From positions 1-64,000 of the forward strand of contig JAFQCK010000003.1 in assembly GCA_017416465.1 (NCBI GenBank): a DNA stretch of 64,000 nucleotides. Direction: 5' to 3'. Under the pieces are notes generated by a model. That model saw only the letters and a list, made by a program, of their open reading frames with translations. It was not told where the DNA came from and made no database searches. Source of the DNA: Lachnospiraceae bacterium (GTDB taxonomy: Bacteria; Bacillota; Clostridia; Lachnospirales; Lachnospiraceae). The translations under genes were made by a program, and so were the position numbers. Below are positions 43,579 to 52,118 of the stretch, one piece after another; position 1 is the first letter of the stretch; each line of letters begins with the position of its first letter.

Positions 43579-44118
43579 TTAACTATTAACAAGAAATAAA
43601 ATTTTGTTGCGTATTTTTTCCGGCTCATACGAACTTTCAAGAAAATAATTGATTGCATCATTATATTTATTTCTATAATGCAAAACATATTTTCCATCCC
43701 AAACATATATCAAATTATCTTTATTGACATTACTTACAATAGGAATTTGAATGCGAAAAATATATCCACAATAAGCGAATTCAAATAAACAAGCATACCA
43801 ACTTTCACCCGACATTATTATTTGTTTAAGTTTAGCAGCTTTATCTCCATTGAAAAAAGTCGATATCATTTCGTCTTTTACAAATTCATAAATATGACGT
43901 TCAGATTTTTTCTTTTTATTTTGCTGATGAAAAGCAGCAATTATTGTTTTAGAAGAAAATATAATATCTAATGATTTTATTAAATCAATTATACTGTCCG
44001 TCAATGAATTAAGAATTATTTGTTTCTTTTTTATTTCTGCTTCTATTTCATTTTTAATATCTAAAGTTGATACCAAATTACTCCGAACAGAAGTATTGTA
44101 GGTCTTACTATCAAACAT
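43579..44118 (-). CDS. Hypothetical protein, 179 aa
   Basis: Helical N-terminal half (IKNEIEAEIKKKQIILNSLTD), beta-rich C-terminal half. No recognised motif. Ribosome site AGGAGG. Confidence 0.7.
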   Translation of the reverse strand: MFDSKTYNTSVRSNLVSTLDIKNEIEAEIKKKQIILNSLTDSIIDLIKSLDIIFSSKTIIAAFHQQNKKKKSERHIYEFVKDEMISTFFNGDKAAKLKQIIMSGESWYACLFEFAYCGYIFRIQIPIVSNVNKDNLIYVWDGKYVLHYRNKYNDAINYFLESSYEPEKIRNKILFLVNS

Positions 44119-44194
44119 AAAAATCCTCCTAACGCAAATTAATTTTCGTTTTATAATCTAAGACATAAAATAATTTAATTCATAAGGCAAATTT

Positions 44195-44452
44195 CTAAGA
44201 TATAACAAATTCTAATTTTGAGGGTTTAATATCATACGGAAGATTATTATATATAACAGTTATCCATTCGCCATAAAAATTTAAAAACCAATTTTCCACA
44301 ACCACTTCCGTTTCTTTGGGGATTAATGTATTCCGAACTATAGCAGCCTTATAATCTCCATGCCACGCATCATCCACCGTTCTTACAATACTACCTTTCC
44401 TTAAAATATATTTTTTACCATCACTCAATGTAAACTCTTTATATTTAGCCAT
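44195..44452 (-). CDS. Hypothetical protein, 85 aa
   Basis: I place the start at ATG 44452, within the region just after the previous gene's stop. Beta-rich (FTLSDGKKYILRKGSIVR, VVVENWFLNFYGEWITVIY). Unknown. Confidence 0.6.
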   Translation of the reverse strand: MAKYKEFTLSDGKKYILRKGSIVRTVDDAWHGDYKAAIVRNTLIPKETEVVVENWFLNFYGEWITVIYNNLPYDIKPSKLEFVIS

Positions 44453-44460
44453 TTTATCTA

Positions 44461-44922
44461 TCATTCCTTCAATTTGATTTTTATTTGACATCCTGAATTA
44501 TTAAGATAATTCATTCCATAAGACAAAATTTCTTTTTTATAAGGAACATTATATATTTGAAAAATCAAATTCATCATTTCTTTTATTTTACAAATTGGAA
44601 AACAAGCATCTCGAAAAACATTTGTATATTCAGGATAAGTTAAACTTAAATATTTTACTGCTATACCATATAAATCTTCCAAAACAAAATCATCTTTCTG
44701 CTCTACAATTTTAATACAAATTTCAAGCAAACCTATGTTATCTAAAAGTTTTCCGATTCTTTCTCTATGTGAATATAATCTATTTTTTGATGCTTTACTT
44801 AAATAACCGGCACTTGCAAAAGCAATATTTCGGATTTGAGAATTATTTATAAGAGATTCATATTCTGAAGTCATTTTTGTCTTTTTATCTGTTAATTTTT
44901 CAAGCAATAAAATTTTATCCAT
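44461..44922 (-). CDS. Hypothetical helical protein, 153 aa
   Basis: Begins DKILLLEKLTDKKTKMTSEY, helical throughout, with KNRLYSHRERIGKLLDNIG. Unknown; shares the 43-45.2 kb unit. Confidence 0.65.
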   Translation of the reverse strand: MDKILLLEKLTDKKTKMTSEYESLINNSQIRNIAFASAGYLSKASKNRLYSHRERIGKLLDNIGLLEICIKIVEQKDDFVLEDLYGIAVKYLSLTYPEYTNVFRDACFPICKIKEMMNLIFQIYNVPYKKEILSYGMNYLNNSGCQIKIKLKE

Positions 44923-44927
44923 ATAAA

Positions 44928-45242
44928 TCACCTAATTTCTTTCCAACCGTTTTTTTCTATGATTGCTCTCATATTTGCAACACCAACCGGATTTGCAGAA
45001 TGAAAACGAAATTTTATATTTTTAACTTTCTCGGCAAAATCAGCATCTCTATAGCTAAGTCTTTCAAGTTCTTGCGGTATTTTTATTGCATCTCCACCAA
45101 AAGTATCGCCCATATCATGGTCGAGGTCAATTAATTCAACCTCACTAATTTTGTTTCTTAAAAGGCGAAGTGCGTGATTAGTACACTGACACCAAATATA
45201 TCCTTCAGGTGCGGGTCTAATATCATCAACCCAAATTTTCAT
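44928..45242 (-). CDS. Cyclic-phosphate-processing receiver-domain-like protein
   Basis: 104 aa. KIWVDDIRPAPEGYIWC, then IDLDHDMGDTFGGDAI, is the signature of the small receiver-like domain found beside RNA end-processing enzymes (cyclic-phosphate-processing Receiver family). The acidic pair VDD and the DLDHD box probably bind metal. A role in RNA end metabolism would fit with Thg1 in the same element. Confidence 0.75.
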   Translation of the reverse strand: MKIWVDDIRPAPEGYIWCQCTNHALRLLRNKISEVELIDLDHDMGDTFGGDAIKIPQELERLSYRDADFAEKVKNIKFRFHSANPVGVANMRAIIEKNGWKEIR

Positions 45243-45258
45243 TTTATGCCTCCTTAAT

Positions 45259-45444
45259 TTATGTTTTAAGTTTTTTAATACACTTTATATCGTTTAATTT
45301 ATAATTGCCGCCACAACTAAACCTCGGCTCATTTTTAACATATTCTTTTGCCTTTTCTATAGCATCTTCTTTATTCAAAGCTTTTACTTCAAAACATTCA
45401 TAACCACGAAAATAATGTCTGATTGCCATCATATATTTATTCAT
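45259..45444 (-). CDS. Hypothetical protein, 61 aa
   Basis: ATG 45444 after GGAGAAA. YFRGYECFEVKALNKEDAIEKAKEYV is a beta-alpha-beta unit seen in small phage proteins. Unknown. Confidence 0.65.
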   Translation of the reverse strand: MNKYMMAIRHYFRGYECFEVKALNKEDAIEKAKEYVKNEPRFSCGGNYKLNDIKCIKKLKT

Positions 45445-45457
45445 TTTAATTTCTCCT

Positions 45458-45715
45458 TTACGCATAGCCTCTTGATATTTTACGAGGAGGCACATATTTA
45501 TAATTATTCACAAAGTCTTTTACTGCTTGTTCTCCATCGAAACGGAGCATACCACAAAAAGCTGCATCAATTTCAGATTTCGACATCATTTCTGATTCTT
45601 TTCCGCCGGCAGAAAGATATTTTTCAATCAAGGTATCTCTCGCCCAATCAAGTAATTTATGTTCCGATTCTGTATAAGAAATAATTATTCCGTTTTCTAT
45701 TTTCTGAATAGTCAT
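45458..45715 (-). CDS. Hypothetical protein, 85 aa
   Basis: Contains TESEHKLLDWARDTLIEKYLS. The ribosome site GGGAGG lies after an AATAAC repeat. Unknown. Confidence 0.65.
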   Translation of the reverse strand: MTIQKIENGIIISYTESEHKLLDWARDTLIEKYLSAGGKESEMMSKSEIDAAFCGMLRFDGEQAVKDFVNNYKYVPPRKISRGYA

Positions 45716-45745
45716 AAATATAGCCTCCCATCAAAACTATTGTAT

Positions 45746-45763
45746 GTTATTTTATTAGTTAAT
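45746..45763 (-). repeat. AATAAC-N6-AATAAC regulatory repeat, 85-aa gene
   Basis: ATTAACTAATAAAATAAC, one mismatch in the first half where it overlaps the stop codon of the preceding gene; 30 nt before the start at 45715. Confidence 0.65.
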
Positions 45764-45953
45764 GAGCCAAAGAAAAATAAATATCCGGGCAATCACTAAC
45801 ATTATATATATAACTTCCACACTTAACCAAAAAAGCATCCTTGCCATAATATTTTTCTTTCATTCCTTTAATGCTGCCTGATATATGAAAATTCGGAAAA
45901 CTGCTCAAATTGCATTTCGGTTTATCTGCTATATAAATAGTTTTAACTCTCAT
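45759..45953 (-). CDS. Hypothetical protein, 64 aa
   Basis: RVKTIYIADKPKCNLSSFPNFHISGS; beta-rich. ATG 45953 overlaps the preceding gene's end. Unknown. Confidence 0.6.
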   Translation of the reverse strand: MRVKTIYIADKPKCNLSSFPNFHISGSIKGMKEKYYGKDAFLVKCGSYIYNVSDCPDIYFSLAH

Positions 45954-46410
45954 TGTTTTTTCCCTCAATTTCTATTCTTTTAACCATTGTTTTAACTATT
46001 ACATTTATTTCTCCGAGTGTACCAAACCACAATACATTATCATTAAAAATCAGATTATATAATCCGCTTTCATCGGTATCTGAACACTCTTCAATTTCCA
46101 AATAATCTTTAATCATTTTGTTTGAATTAAGATTATGATATGTTTTAATATCATCAAGAATTATTGCCTTCAACTGTGCTTCTTTATATTTTCTTTCAAT
46201 TCGTGCCTTAACAAAATTAAAATCTAATTCGCTGCAAAAAGAATGTAGTGTTTCATAACAATCTTCACCGTTTGTTTCCTCAAGATATTTTTTATACATC
46301 AAATATATTTCTTGTGCAAGCTCATAGGCTTCATCACAAGCAAGTGCCATTGTACTAAAGACATGACCGAAATCATAAGCAATTATAAATTCAACATAAT
46401 TTTTATCCAT
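45943..46410 (-). CDS. Hypothetical protein, 155 aa
   Basis: Mostly helical, acidic; FSTMALACDEAYELAQEIY. No motif recognised. Confidence 0.65.
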   Translation of the reverse strand: MDKNYVEFIIAYDFGHVFSTMALACDEAYELAQEIYLMYKKYLEETNGEDCYETLHSFCSELDFNFVKARIERKYKEAQLKAIILDDIKTYHNLNSNKMIKDYLEIEECSDTDESGLYNLIFNDNVLWFGTLGEINVIVKTMVKRIEIEGKNNES

Positions 46411-46427
46411 TGTTTTCACTCCTTAAT

Positions 46428-46796
46428 TTAATTCTTAAATTGATAATACTCTTTATTTAAAAAATCATCATCAAAAGCACCTTCCAATATTGTTTCCAAT
46501 GTGCTTAAATCAATTACACAACACCAAAAACCTTCATACTGTTTTAATACATCTTTTATTTCGTCCGGGTTTTTAAATGATTTTTCCATAATATATGATT
46601 TTGTATTACTATTTTTATAGATAAATATTTTAAATTTCGGATAATGATATAGTTCAATATAACATGGTGATTCTTTATCAGGACAATTAATTTCAATATC
46701 ATCATAAACAATACCATTTATGATTCCGTTAATTTCCATATCACCATTTTTAGTAATTGTATCATTCAATATAGTAATCAACTCACTAATTTGCAT
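46428..46796 (-). CDS. Hypothetical protein, 122 aa
   Basis: QISELITILNDTITKNGDMEINGI resembles the start of small phage proteins that begin with a short helix and GD(M/L) turn. Unknown. Confidence 0.65.
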   Translation of the reverse strand: MQISELITILNDTITKNGDMEINGIINGIVYDDIEINCPDKESPCYIELYHYPKFKIFIYKNSNTKSYIMEKSFKNPDEIKDVLKQYEGFWCCVIDLSTLETILEGAFDDDFLNKEYYQFKN

Positions 46797-46817
46797 TTTA
46801 ACACCTCATTAAATCAA

Positions 46818-47228
46818 TCACAATTCAAACTCAATGACCTGCAACACGGAATTATACACTTTATCAATCAAAACAAGTTCTTTTTCAGTAAAATTCTTGC
46901 TTCTATCAATCTTCTTCAATTCGTGTATTTTCTTTATCAGTTTTTCTTTATATTCTTCTACAGTTTCATCATTTGTTTGTTTCATAGCAATTAAATATTT
47001 TCTATTACCTAATGCATCAGTATAGGCTAATATTGTACTTTCTTTATAATCAGCATAAATGTGCCATACATATTTATAGTTATGATATTTATTTACAATA
47101 TTACAATATTCTTTTGCCGATTTACATTTTTTCACCGAATCGGTCAAGCCGAATGTATCATTAAAATTATTTGATAAAGCAAACGGTGTTTTGCGATTAT
47201 TTGTTAATTCCAATGCTCCAGTATACAT
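46818..47228 (-). CDS. Hypothetical protein, 136 aa
   Basis: Begins YTGALELTNNRKTPFALSNNF; C-terminal 40 residues strongly helical. Unknown. Confidence 0.65.
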   Translation of the reverse strand: MYTGALELTNNRKTPFALSNNFNDTFGLTDSVKKCKSAKEYCNIVNKYHNYKYVWHIYADYKESTILAYTDALGNRKYLIAMKQTNDETVEEYKEKLIKKIHELKKIDRSKNFTEKELVLIDKVYNSVLQVIEFEL

Positions 47229-47239
47229 AATTATTTCTC

Positions 47240-47518
47240 CTATACTTTTTCAAATTTACCGGTATTTTTATTTCGATTTGTTTTTGCTCTTTGTTTGCTT
47301 TCCTCTATATGCCAACAACCGCAGGATTTCACTTTGCTATGCGAATAAGCAAAATTATCTTTTCTTAAAACAACTTCTTTTCCGCACCTCAAACATTGAC
47401 ATTTCCAATAACTTCTTCGTCTGTTCCCTATATGAGAAAAGCCAACAACTTTCAAAAAATTATATGTATTGCCGGTAATGTCAATCAATCCTTGTCCTTT
47501 TGTCTTATTATTTTTCAT
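47240..47518 (-). CDS. AP2/HNH-associated zinc-binding domain protein, 92 aa
   Basis: LIDITGNTYNFLKVVGF, then SYWKCQCLRCGKEVVLRKDNF and VKSCGCWH, is the N-terminal zinc-binding unit found before AP2 or HNH homing-nuclease domains in phages (ITGxxFGxLxV...WxCxCxCG...SCGC). The nuclease part is missing, so this may be a remnant or a stand-alone binder. Confidence 0.7.
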   Translation of the reverse strand: MKNNKTKGQGLIDITGNTYNFLKVVGFSHIGNRRRSYWKCQCLRCGKEVVLRKDNFAYSHSKVKSCGCWHIEESKQRAKTNRNKNTGKFEKV

Positions 47519-47762
47519 GATTTGTAACCATAAGATGATTATATGTTCTGTTTATTCCGTAAGTAATTGTACCTTTTTCACCATCATCTTCATCAAGAAC
47601 AACATTTTCTCGTTTATCCAACTGAATCAGATAAATAGGAATAAAGCCAAACAAAAACCAACCCAAATAATCTATTATCGTTGTATGTTCAAAACGTTTT
47701 TGTTTTTTATTATATGCCTTATTTATAATTCTTCGGTAAAGCTTTTTAACAATCATACCCAA
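47508..47762 (-). CDS. Hypothetical protein, 84 aa
   Basis: Basic first third (KLYRRIINKAYNKKQKRF), a hydrophobic stretch (LGWFLFGFIPIYLIQL), then an acidic tail; possibly membrane-associated. Unknown. Confidence 0.6.
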   Translation of the reverse strand: MGMIVKKLYRRIINKAYNKKQKRFEHTTIIDYLGWFLFGFIPIYLIQLDKRENVVLDEDDGEKGTITYGINRTYNHLMVTNHEK

Positions 47763-47965
47763 TCTCCCTTTCCGTCATCGTTTTTAATCGCTCCTTTTAA
47801 TTCTGTCATAATTTCAATAATACAATCCGCACAAGCTAAAGCTCTTGTTTTATTAGCAGCAATCATATAGTTATTTTTATATCCAAACAGAGCAATCAAA
47901 GTATCTAAATTATGTTTTGCAAAATCAAGATTTGTATTTATTTCTTTAATTCTATCTTGTTTCAT
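47753..47965 (-). CDS. Hypothetical helical protein, 70 aa
   Basis: All helical (KEINTNLDFAKHNLDTLIAL); GAGGTGAA upstream. Unknown. Confidence 0.6.
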   Translation of the reverse strand: MKQDRIKEINTNLDFAKHNLDTLIALFGYKNNYMIAANKTRALACADCIIEIMTELKGAIKNDDGKGDWV

Positions 47966-47983
47966 ACATTTTCACCTCTTAAA

Positions 47984-48244
47984 TTATTTTATTTGCAAAT
48001 ATCTCAAATATTGTATAAGAGATTCAAAATTTGTATAATCATAAGGATTAATAGGCTCTCCATTCCAACACGCAAAAAACACTCTTGCATCATTTGATGG
48101 CACAAAATTACAGTCGCCATTCCAATCCGTCAAAATTTCCCGAATATTCTTTGCTTTAATAAGGTATATTTCACCATCTGCATTTTCAGTGATAATAACC
48201 ATACCATTATCAAAAAACATAGTCATACTATCTTTATTATCCAT
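47984..48244 (-). CDS. Hypothetical protein, 86 aa
   Basis: Acidic, beta-rich first half (TMFFDNGMVIITENADGEIYLIKA). ATG 48244 overlaps the gene upstream. Unknown. Confidence 0.6.
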   Translation of the reverse strand: MDNKDSMTMFFDNGMVIITENADGEIYLIKAKNIREILTDWNGDCNFVPSNDARVFFACWNGEPINPYDYTNFESLIQYLRYLQIK

Positions 48245-48248
48245 ATTT

Positions 48249-48455
48249 TCACACAAGCCTTTCTGAAAAAATCATTACATCTGTCAAAGGATAATCATAA
48301 ATTTCCAACACTTTTGCAACCGTATCATATTGACTGTTATAATAATTCAAAAGTCTATTAATCGCTTCTGTTATGTTCTTTGCAATTACATATTTCCATG
48401 TTTCAGAGCGTTCCACTCCGTTATCTACATAGATTTTGATTTTAAAATAATTCAT
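48249..48455 (-). CDS. Hypothetical protein, 68 aa
   Basis: NYFKIKIYVDNGVERSETWKYVIAKNITEAINRLLNYY (two parts) is a beta-beta-alpha unit. Unknown. Confidence 0.6.
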   Translation of the reverse strand: MNYFKIKIYVDNGVERSETWKYVIAKNITEAINRLLNYYNSQYDTVAKVLEIYDYPLTDVMIFSERLV

Positions 48456-48467
48456 AACAAACCTTCT

Positions 48468-48662
48468 TTATGTTTTTTGATTTAATTTTCTTGCCTTGCG
48501 TTCAGCTTGCCACTCAAACAAATAACACCATTTTAATCCTCTGAAGCCGTACCATCTGTAACAACACTTTAAATGTCCTTTCAAACTATGCGGCATAACT
48601 ACATAGGTTGGTATATCATTATAATCATTAAAATAATATTTATCTATTTTCCATAATGTCAT
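48468..48662 (-). CDS. Hypothetical protein, 64 aa
   Basis: ATG 48662 after AGGAG. Aromatic- and Cys-containing (HLKCCYRWYGFRGLKWCYLF). Unknown. Confidence 0.6.
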   Translation of the reverse strand: MTLWKIDKYYFNDYNDIPTYVVMPHSLKGHLKCCYRWYGFRGLKWCYLFEWQAERKARKLNQKT

Positions 48663-48680
48663 ATATATCAACTCCTGCAA

Positions 48681-48845
48681 TTACTCATTAAATAAAGCAT
48701 CTTCATAGTCTGATATAATATTTTTAACTCTTTCAATCTCTTCTTCGTCAGGTTCTTCATCGTTCAAAAGATTTTCAAGTTCGTCTTGCCACTTCATATA
48801 ATCGTGCATTGCATCGTCATATTCCCACTTTTTAATTTTACTCAT
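48681..48845 (-). CDS. Small acidic helical protein, 54 aa
   Basis: SKIKKWEYDDAMHDYMKWQDEL then a run of Glu/Asp; all helical. Its stop lies just before the ribosome site of the next gene. Confidence 0.6.
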   Translation of the reverse strand: MSKIKKWEYDDAMHDYMKWQDELENLLNDEEPDEEEIERVKNIISDYEDALFNE

Positions 48846-48877
48846 ATTTAAATCCTCTCTATTAGATTCTTATTTGC

Positions 48878-49282
48878 TTATACTGTAAATTTATTAAAAA
48901 CCTTGCCACTTTCCACTTTCTGTTTTTCAACAACATTCATCAATGCCTGCTTGATGTTTGTACCGTCTTTCCAATTTAAACACAACTGATAAAGATATTC
49001 TGCACCATAATTCCAACTATCATAAATATAAACATCTCGTCCACTTTCATCACTTCTATCTTCTTCTTTGAAACAAATTCCGAGATTTCCGCTATATCCA
49101 TGAATATTATTTTTATCTACTATTAATCTGAATTTAGGATTTCCGAGTTTTGTTGTTTCTGTACCAACCGGCAATACAATCTGTGTCTGTATCTTTGAAC
49201 ATATTTCGTTTCTAATAAATTCTTCAATCTGTTTTCCATAATCTTTAAGTTCTTTATACTGCTCGTCTGTAAAAATTCTCAT
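48878..49282 (-). CDS. Hypothetical protein, 134 aa
   Basis: FTDEQYKELKDYGKQIEEFIRNEI, then FRLIVDKNNIHGYSGNLGICF; alpha/beta. Unknown. Confidence 0.65.
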   Translation of the reverse strand: MRIFTDEQYKELKDYGKQIEEFIRNEICSKIQTQIVLPVGTETTKLGNPKFRLIVDKNNIHGYSGNLGICFKEEDRSDESGRDVYIYDSWNYGAEYLYQLCLNWKDGTNIKQALMNVVEKQKVESGKVFNKFTV

Positions 49283-49326
49283 AATATTCTCCTTTACAAA
49301 TCACTCATTAAAATTAAATTATATTT

Positions 49327-49704
49327 TTAGCAAGCCATCAATTTTATTATGTTTAATCTTACTTTTTCTATAGCTGCTCTGACTATATCCATACTCACCT
49401 GTTTGTATTCCATAAAATCAAAAGTAATATCTTTAAATTCAAATAAACCCATTTGATTTTTCTCAACAAGATTCAGGCAATCACATATAATTTTAATTTC
49501 ATCTATTGTGTTAAACAATATAGAAATTTCGTTTCCAGTATATTCCCATTCTCCGACCTTTTTATCATTATCATATAATTGTGTTCCTGCTCCTACCGGA
49601 GGTTTAATTCCTTTGAATATGATTCTCTGACCTACTGTATTTACGCTAATACCGCCATAACCAAAAACACAAAATTTATTTTTTATATCAATACAATTAA
49701 TCAT
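49327..49704 (-). CDS. Hypothetical protein, 125 aa
   Basis: FCVFGYGGISVNTVGQRIIFKG; beta-rich with a hydrophobic helix at the end. Unknown. Confidence 0.65.
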   Translation of the reverse strand: MINCIDIKNKFCVFGYGGISVNTVGQRIIFKGIKPPVGAGTQLYDNDKKVGEWEYTGNEISILFNTIDEIKIICDCLNLVEKNQMGLFEFKDITFDFMEYKQVSMDIVRAAIEKVRLNIIKLMAC

Positions 49705-49733
49705 ATATAAAACCTCTTTATAAAATTATTACT

Positions 49734-50048
49734 TTAACTTACTTTGATTTTCTCTTTTAATCTAAATGTTATTGTTGAAGGACAAGAACCATCTGATTTC
49801 CAAAAATATCCTTCTTCGAGAATATCGTTATATTTTTTTACTATTTTATTTATAAATTTAGTACATCTTTTATCATTTTTCCATTGAATAACAATATCAC
49901 TTGTAATAGCCCCTTCTATCCATATCGTAATAGGATATACTTTTGTAGAAGAACCACTTACCCAAATATACTCATAAAGATTTTTCTTAACCATTTCTTC
50001 TTTTTTAAATTCTTCGATAAACAGATGTACCATATCTCTTGTTATCAT
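49734..50048 (-). CDS. Hypothetical protein, 104 aa
   Basis: Helical start (RDMVHLFIEEFKKEEMVK), then basic beta strands. AGGA upstream. Unknown. Confidence 0.6.
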   Translation of the reverse strand: MITRDMVHLFIEEFKKEEMVKKNLYEYIWVSGSSTKVYPITIWIEGAITSDIVIQWKNDKRCTKFINKIVKKYNDILEEGYFWKSDGSCPSTITFRLKEKIKVS

Positions 50049-50076
50049 AAAAAATCCTCCAAATTAAAATCATGTT

Positions 50077-50295
50077 TTATTCATACCAATATTGTGTATT
50101 TTCGCTATCATTAGAAACAGAATAATCTTCGCCGTCTAAAGTAATATATTCGTAATCAAGTTCGTTGACTAAATTTTCCGTACCAACAGAAATTTCAATG
50201 TCAAAAACCTCTTTTGTTTCTGTATTAACCTTGCAATCAGTAGTTATTTCATAACCACCATCCCACACACTTGTAAATGTTGCATTCTTAATCAT
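50077..50295 (-). CDS. Hypothetical acidic protein, 72 aa
   Basis: IKNATFTSVWDGGYEITTDCKVN; a small beta protein with an acidic tail. The pattern occurs in uncharacterised gut phage proteins. Unknown. Confidence 0.6.
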   Translation of the reverse strand: MIKNATFTSVWDGGYEITTDCKVNTETKEVFDIEISVGTENLVNELDYEYITLDGEDYSVSNDSENTQYWYE

Positions 50296-50323
50296 AATTA
50301 AATCCTCCTCTTAAACAACACTT

Positions 50324-50494
50324 TTATATGCTAATACAACAATAGTCTGCAATATTTTTTACTGCCGTTTCTTTTGATACTTTGTCTGAGCTTAATATTA
50401 CATTGCCGTTTTTATCATAAACTCTCACCTTATACAACGGCTCTTTATCTTCTGTATAATCAACTACACACATATCAATCTTATATGGACTCAT
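50324..50494 (-). CDS. Hypothetical protein, 56 aa
   Basis: ATG 50494 after GAGGAG. VRVYDKNGNVILSSDKVSKE. Unknown. Confidence 0.6.
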   Translation of the reverse strand: MSPYKIDMCVVDYTEDKEPLYKVRVYDKNGNVILSSDKVSKETAVKNIADYCCISI

Positions 50495-50535
50495 AATAAA
50501 CCTCCTCATAAATCGTCATTCACTTACAATCACAT

Positions 50536-50814
50536 TTAAAGTATCATCTTTTTCATCAAGTCAATCTTTTTCAATTCTATTAATATTTCTTCCTTTTCTT
50601 TTTCCGTCAATGTTTCGCCAACACTCATTAAATAGTCAACTGTTTCAAACTGATTATTTCTAAACGCACCCATAATTAAAGAGTGTTCTGTGCCAAATTT
50701 ACTATACCTTCTATTTATCCCTTCCGGATATTCGCTATAATATGCTTTTAAAAGTTCTGTTTCACCGCTGCAAGCACAACCCCATAATGTTGTAATAGAG
50801 ATGGTATGTTTCAT
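50536..50814 (-). CDS. Hypothetical protein, 92 aa
   Basis: CACSGETELLKAYYSEYPEG, followed by LIMGAFRNNQFETVDYLMS, has an ankyrin-like helix-turn-helix rhythm, too short to be sure. GGAGG upstream. Confidence 0.6.
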   Translation of the reverse strand: MKHTISITTLWGCACSGETELLKAYYSEYPEGINRRYSKFGTEHSLIMGAFRNNQFETVDYLMSVGETLTEKEKEEILIELKKIDLMKKMIL

Positions 50815-50835
50815 AATTAATCCTCCGTTTATGTT

Positions 50836-51021
50836 TTATTCAAATTCGTCTATAGATTCAACAAGCTCTAAAAGCAAATTTCCGTCCTCTACTAAATAAC
50901 CATTTACATCCATTCCATTCAGTTCTATATTGTCATCGACTTCAATTCCATTTTTATCAACGATTTTAATAGATTTTGCGGTCTTAAAAATTTCCAATCT
51001 TTTAAATTCTGAATAAGTCAT
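50836..51021 (-). CDS. Hypothetical acidic protein, 61 aa
   Basis: TYSEFKRLEIFKTAKSIKIVDKNGIEVDD (two parts); small alpha/beta. Unknown. Confidence 0.6.
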   Translation of the reverse strand: MTYSEFKRLEIFKTAKSIKIVDKNGIEVDDNIELNGMDVNGYLVEDGNLLLELVESIDEFE

Positions 51022-51036
51022 ACTGTTTTAATCTCC

Positions 51037-51516
51037 TTAAAGTTCTTTAAAATTAACATCAAACAAAATACTTTTTATTGACTCAAAATCTTCTCTTTTA
51101 ATTTCAATACAATTATCTGACAAAAAACAATCTTGTTTATATCCTAAAATTCCAACTAAAGTATCATAAACTTTGCCATATAATGTAATATCAAATGTTA
51201 ATCTCAATTTTGATTCTCTTTCGTATTTATCTTTACGGTACATATCAATAAATTTCTCATTGTTTAACAAGCCGCAAATATATTCTTCATCCTGATATTC
51301 ATTATCCAAAAATTCATCATAACAAGCATATAATTCTTCGTTATAACCAAATTCTTCAAGATAATCGTTATATGTATATTCTGCATCACTATCAATCAAG
51401 CCGTCAAAATAATCCTTAATTGATTTAGCTTCTTTTTCTACAGTAATATGAGAATTTTTCCAATCAAGTTTATATAATTCATAGCACAATTTTCTAATCA
51501 TAATAAATTTCTCCAA
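51037..51516 (-). CDS. Hypothetical acidic protein, 159 aa
   Basis: Very rich in Asp, Glu and Tyr in the middle (DGLIDSDAEYTYNDYLEEFG), a DNA-mimic-like composition; beta-rich end. Role unknown. Confidence 0.65.
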   Translation of the reverse strand: MEKFIMIRKLCYELYKLDWKNSHITVEKEAKSIKDYFDGLIDSDAEYTYNDYLEEFGYNEELYACYDEFLDNEYQDEEYICGLLNNEKFIDMYRKDKYERESKLRLTFDITLYGKVYDTLVGILGYKQDCFLSDNCIEIKREDFESIKSILFDVNFKEL

Positions 51517-51935
51517 TTCTCAATTTTATAATCAATCCATTCATTCAGGCTTTGTACTTTGCCACTTATCATATAAAAATCTTCTCTTTTATCATCACAA
51601 ATAGAAATTTGTGTATATTCTCCGGTTTTGTCTTTGAAATAAACCCTCAAGGCTTTTTCGCTTTGAATTTCGTATTTATATCCTGCTTCAGTTAATCTTT
51701 CAGCAACATCCTCAATGCTGCCGACAATTACAAATTTCGGACTGTAAAGACTTCCGGCATTACGAACATAATATTTTTTACGGTTAAAAGTAATATATTG
51801 TTTTTCTCCTTCGTCTTTAATTTTTACAGTCTTTCGGCTCTCTCCATCAGAGATAATCAAATCACCATAAGGTAAAATCCTTTTATTTCCGCAAAAGGGA
51901 ACAATATAATTTTTTAATGCTTCAATCTTAATCAT
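51498..51935 (-). CDS. Hypothetical protein, 145 aa
   Basis: Beta-rich (KQYITFNRKKYYVRNAGSLY), with no recognised motif. Overlaps the start of the 159-aa gene. Confidence 0.65.
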   Translation of the reverse strand: MIKIEALKNYIVPFCGNKRILPYGDLIISDGESRKTVKIKDEGEKQYITFNRKKYYVRNAGSLYSPKFVIVGSIEDVAERLTEAGYKYEIQSEKALRVYFKDKTGEYTQISICDDKREDFYMISGKVQSLNEWIDYKIENWRNLL

Positions 51936-52067
51936 TTAGTTTTCACCCTGATTTCTTATAATTTCAATGATTTTCTCAATACTCAGCCATTTTCCGTTTA
52001 CATAGCAACCTCTATCTGTTGATTCTCCATAGTAATCAATAATAGATTTAATAATTTTTTTAATCAT
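51936..52067 (-). CDS. Small basic protein, 43 aa
   Basis: IKKIIKSIIDYYGESTDRGCYVNGKWLSIEK (two parts) ends NQGEN; its stop touches the ATG of the next gene. Small, but well placed in a gap. Confidence 0.5.
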   Translation of the reverse strand: MIKKIIKSIIDYYGESTDRGCYVNGKWLSIEKIIEIIRNQGEN

Positions 52068-52118
52068 AATTTTTTATTCCACCATTCCAAATTACATTAA
52101 TTTTCTCGGAGATTTTAT

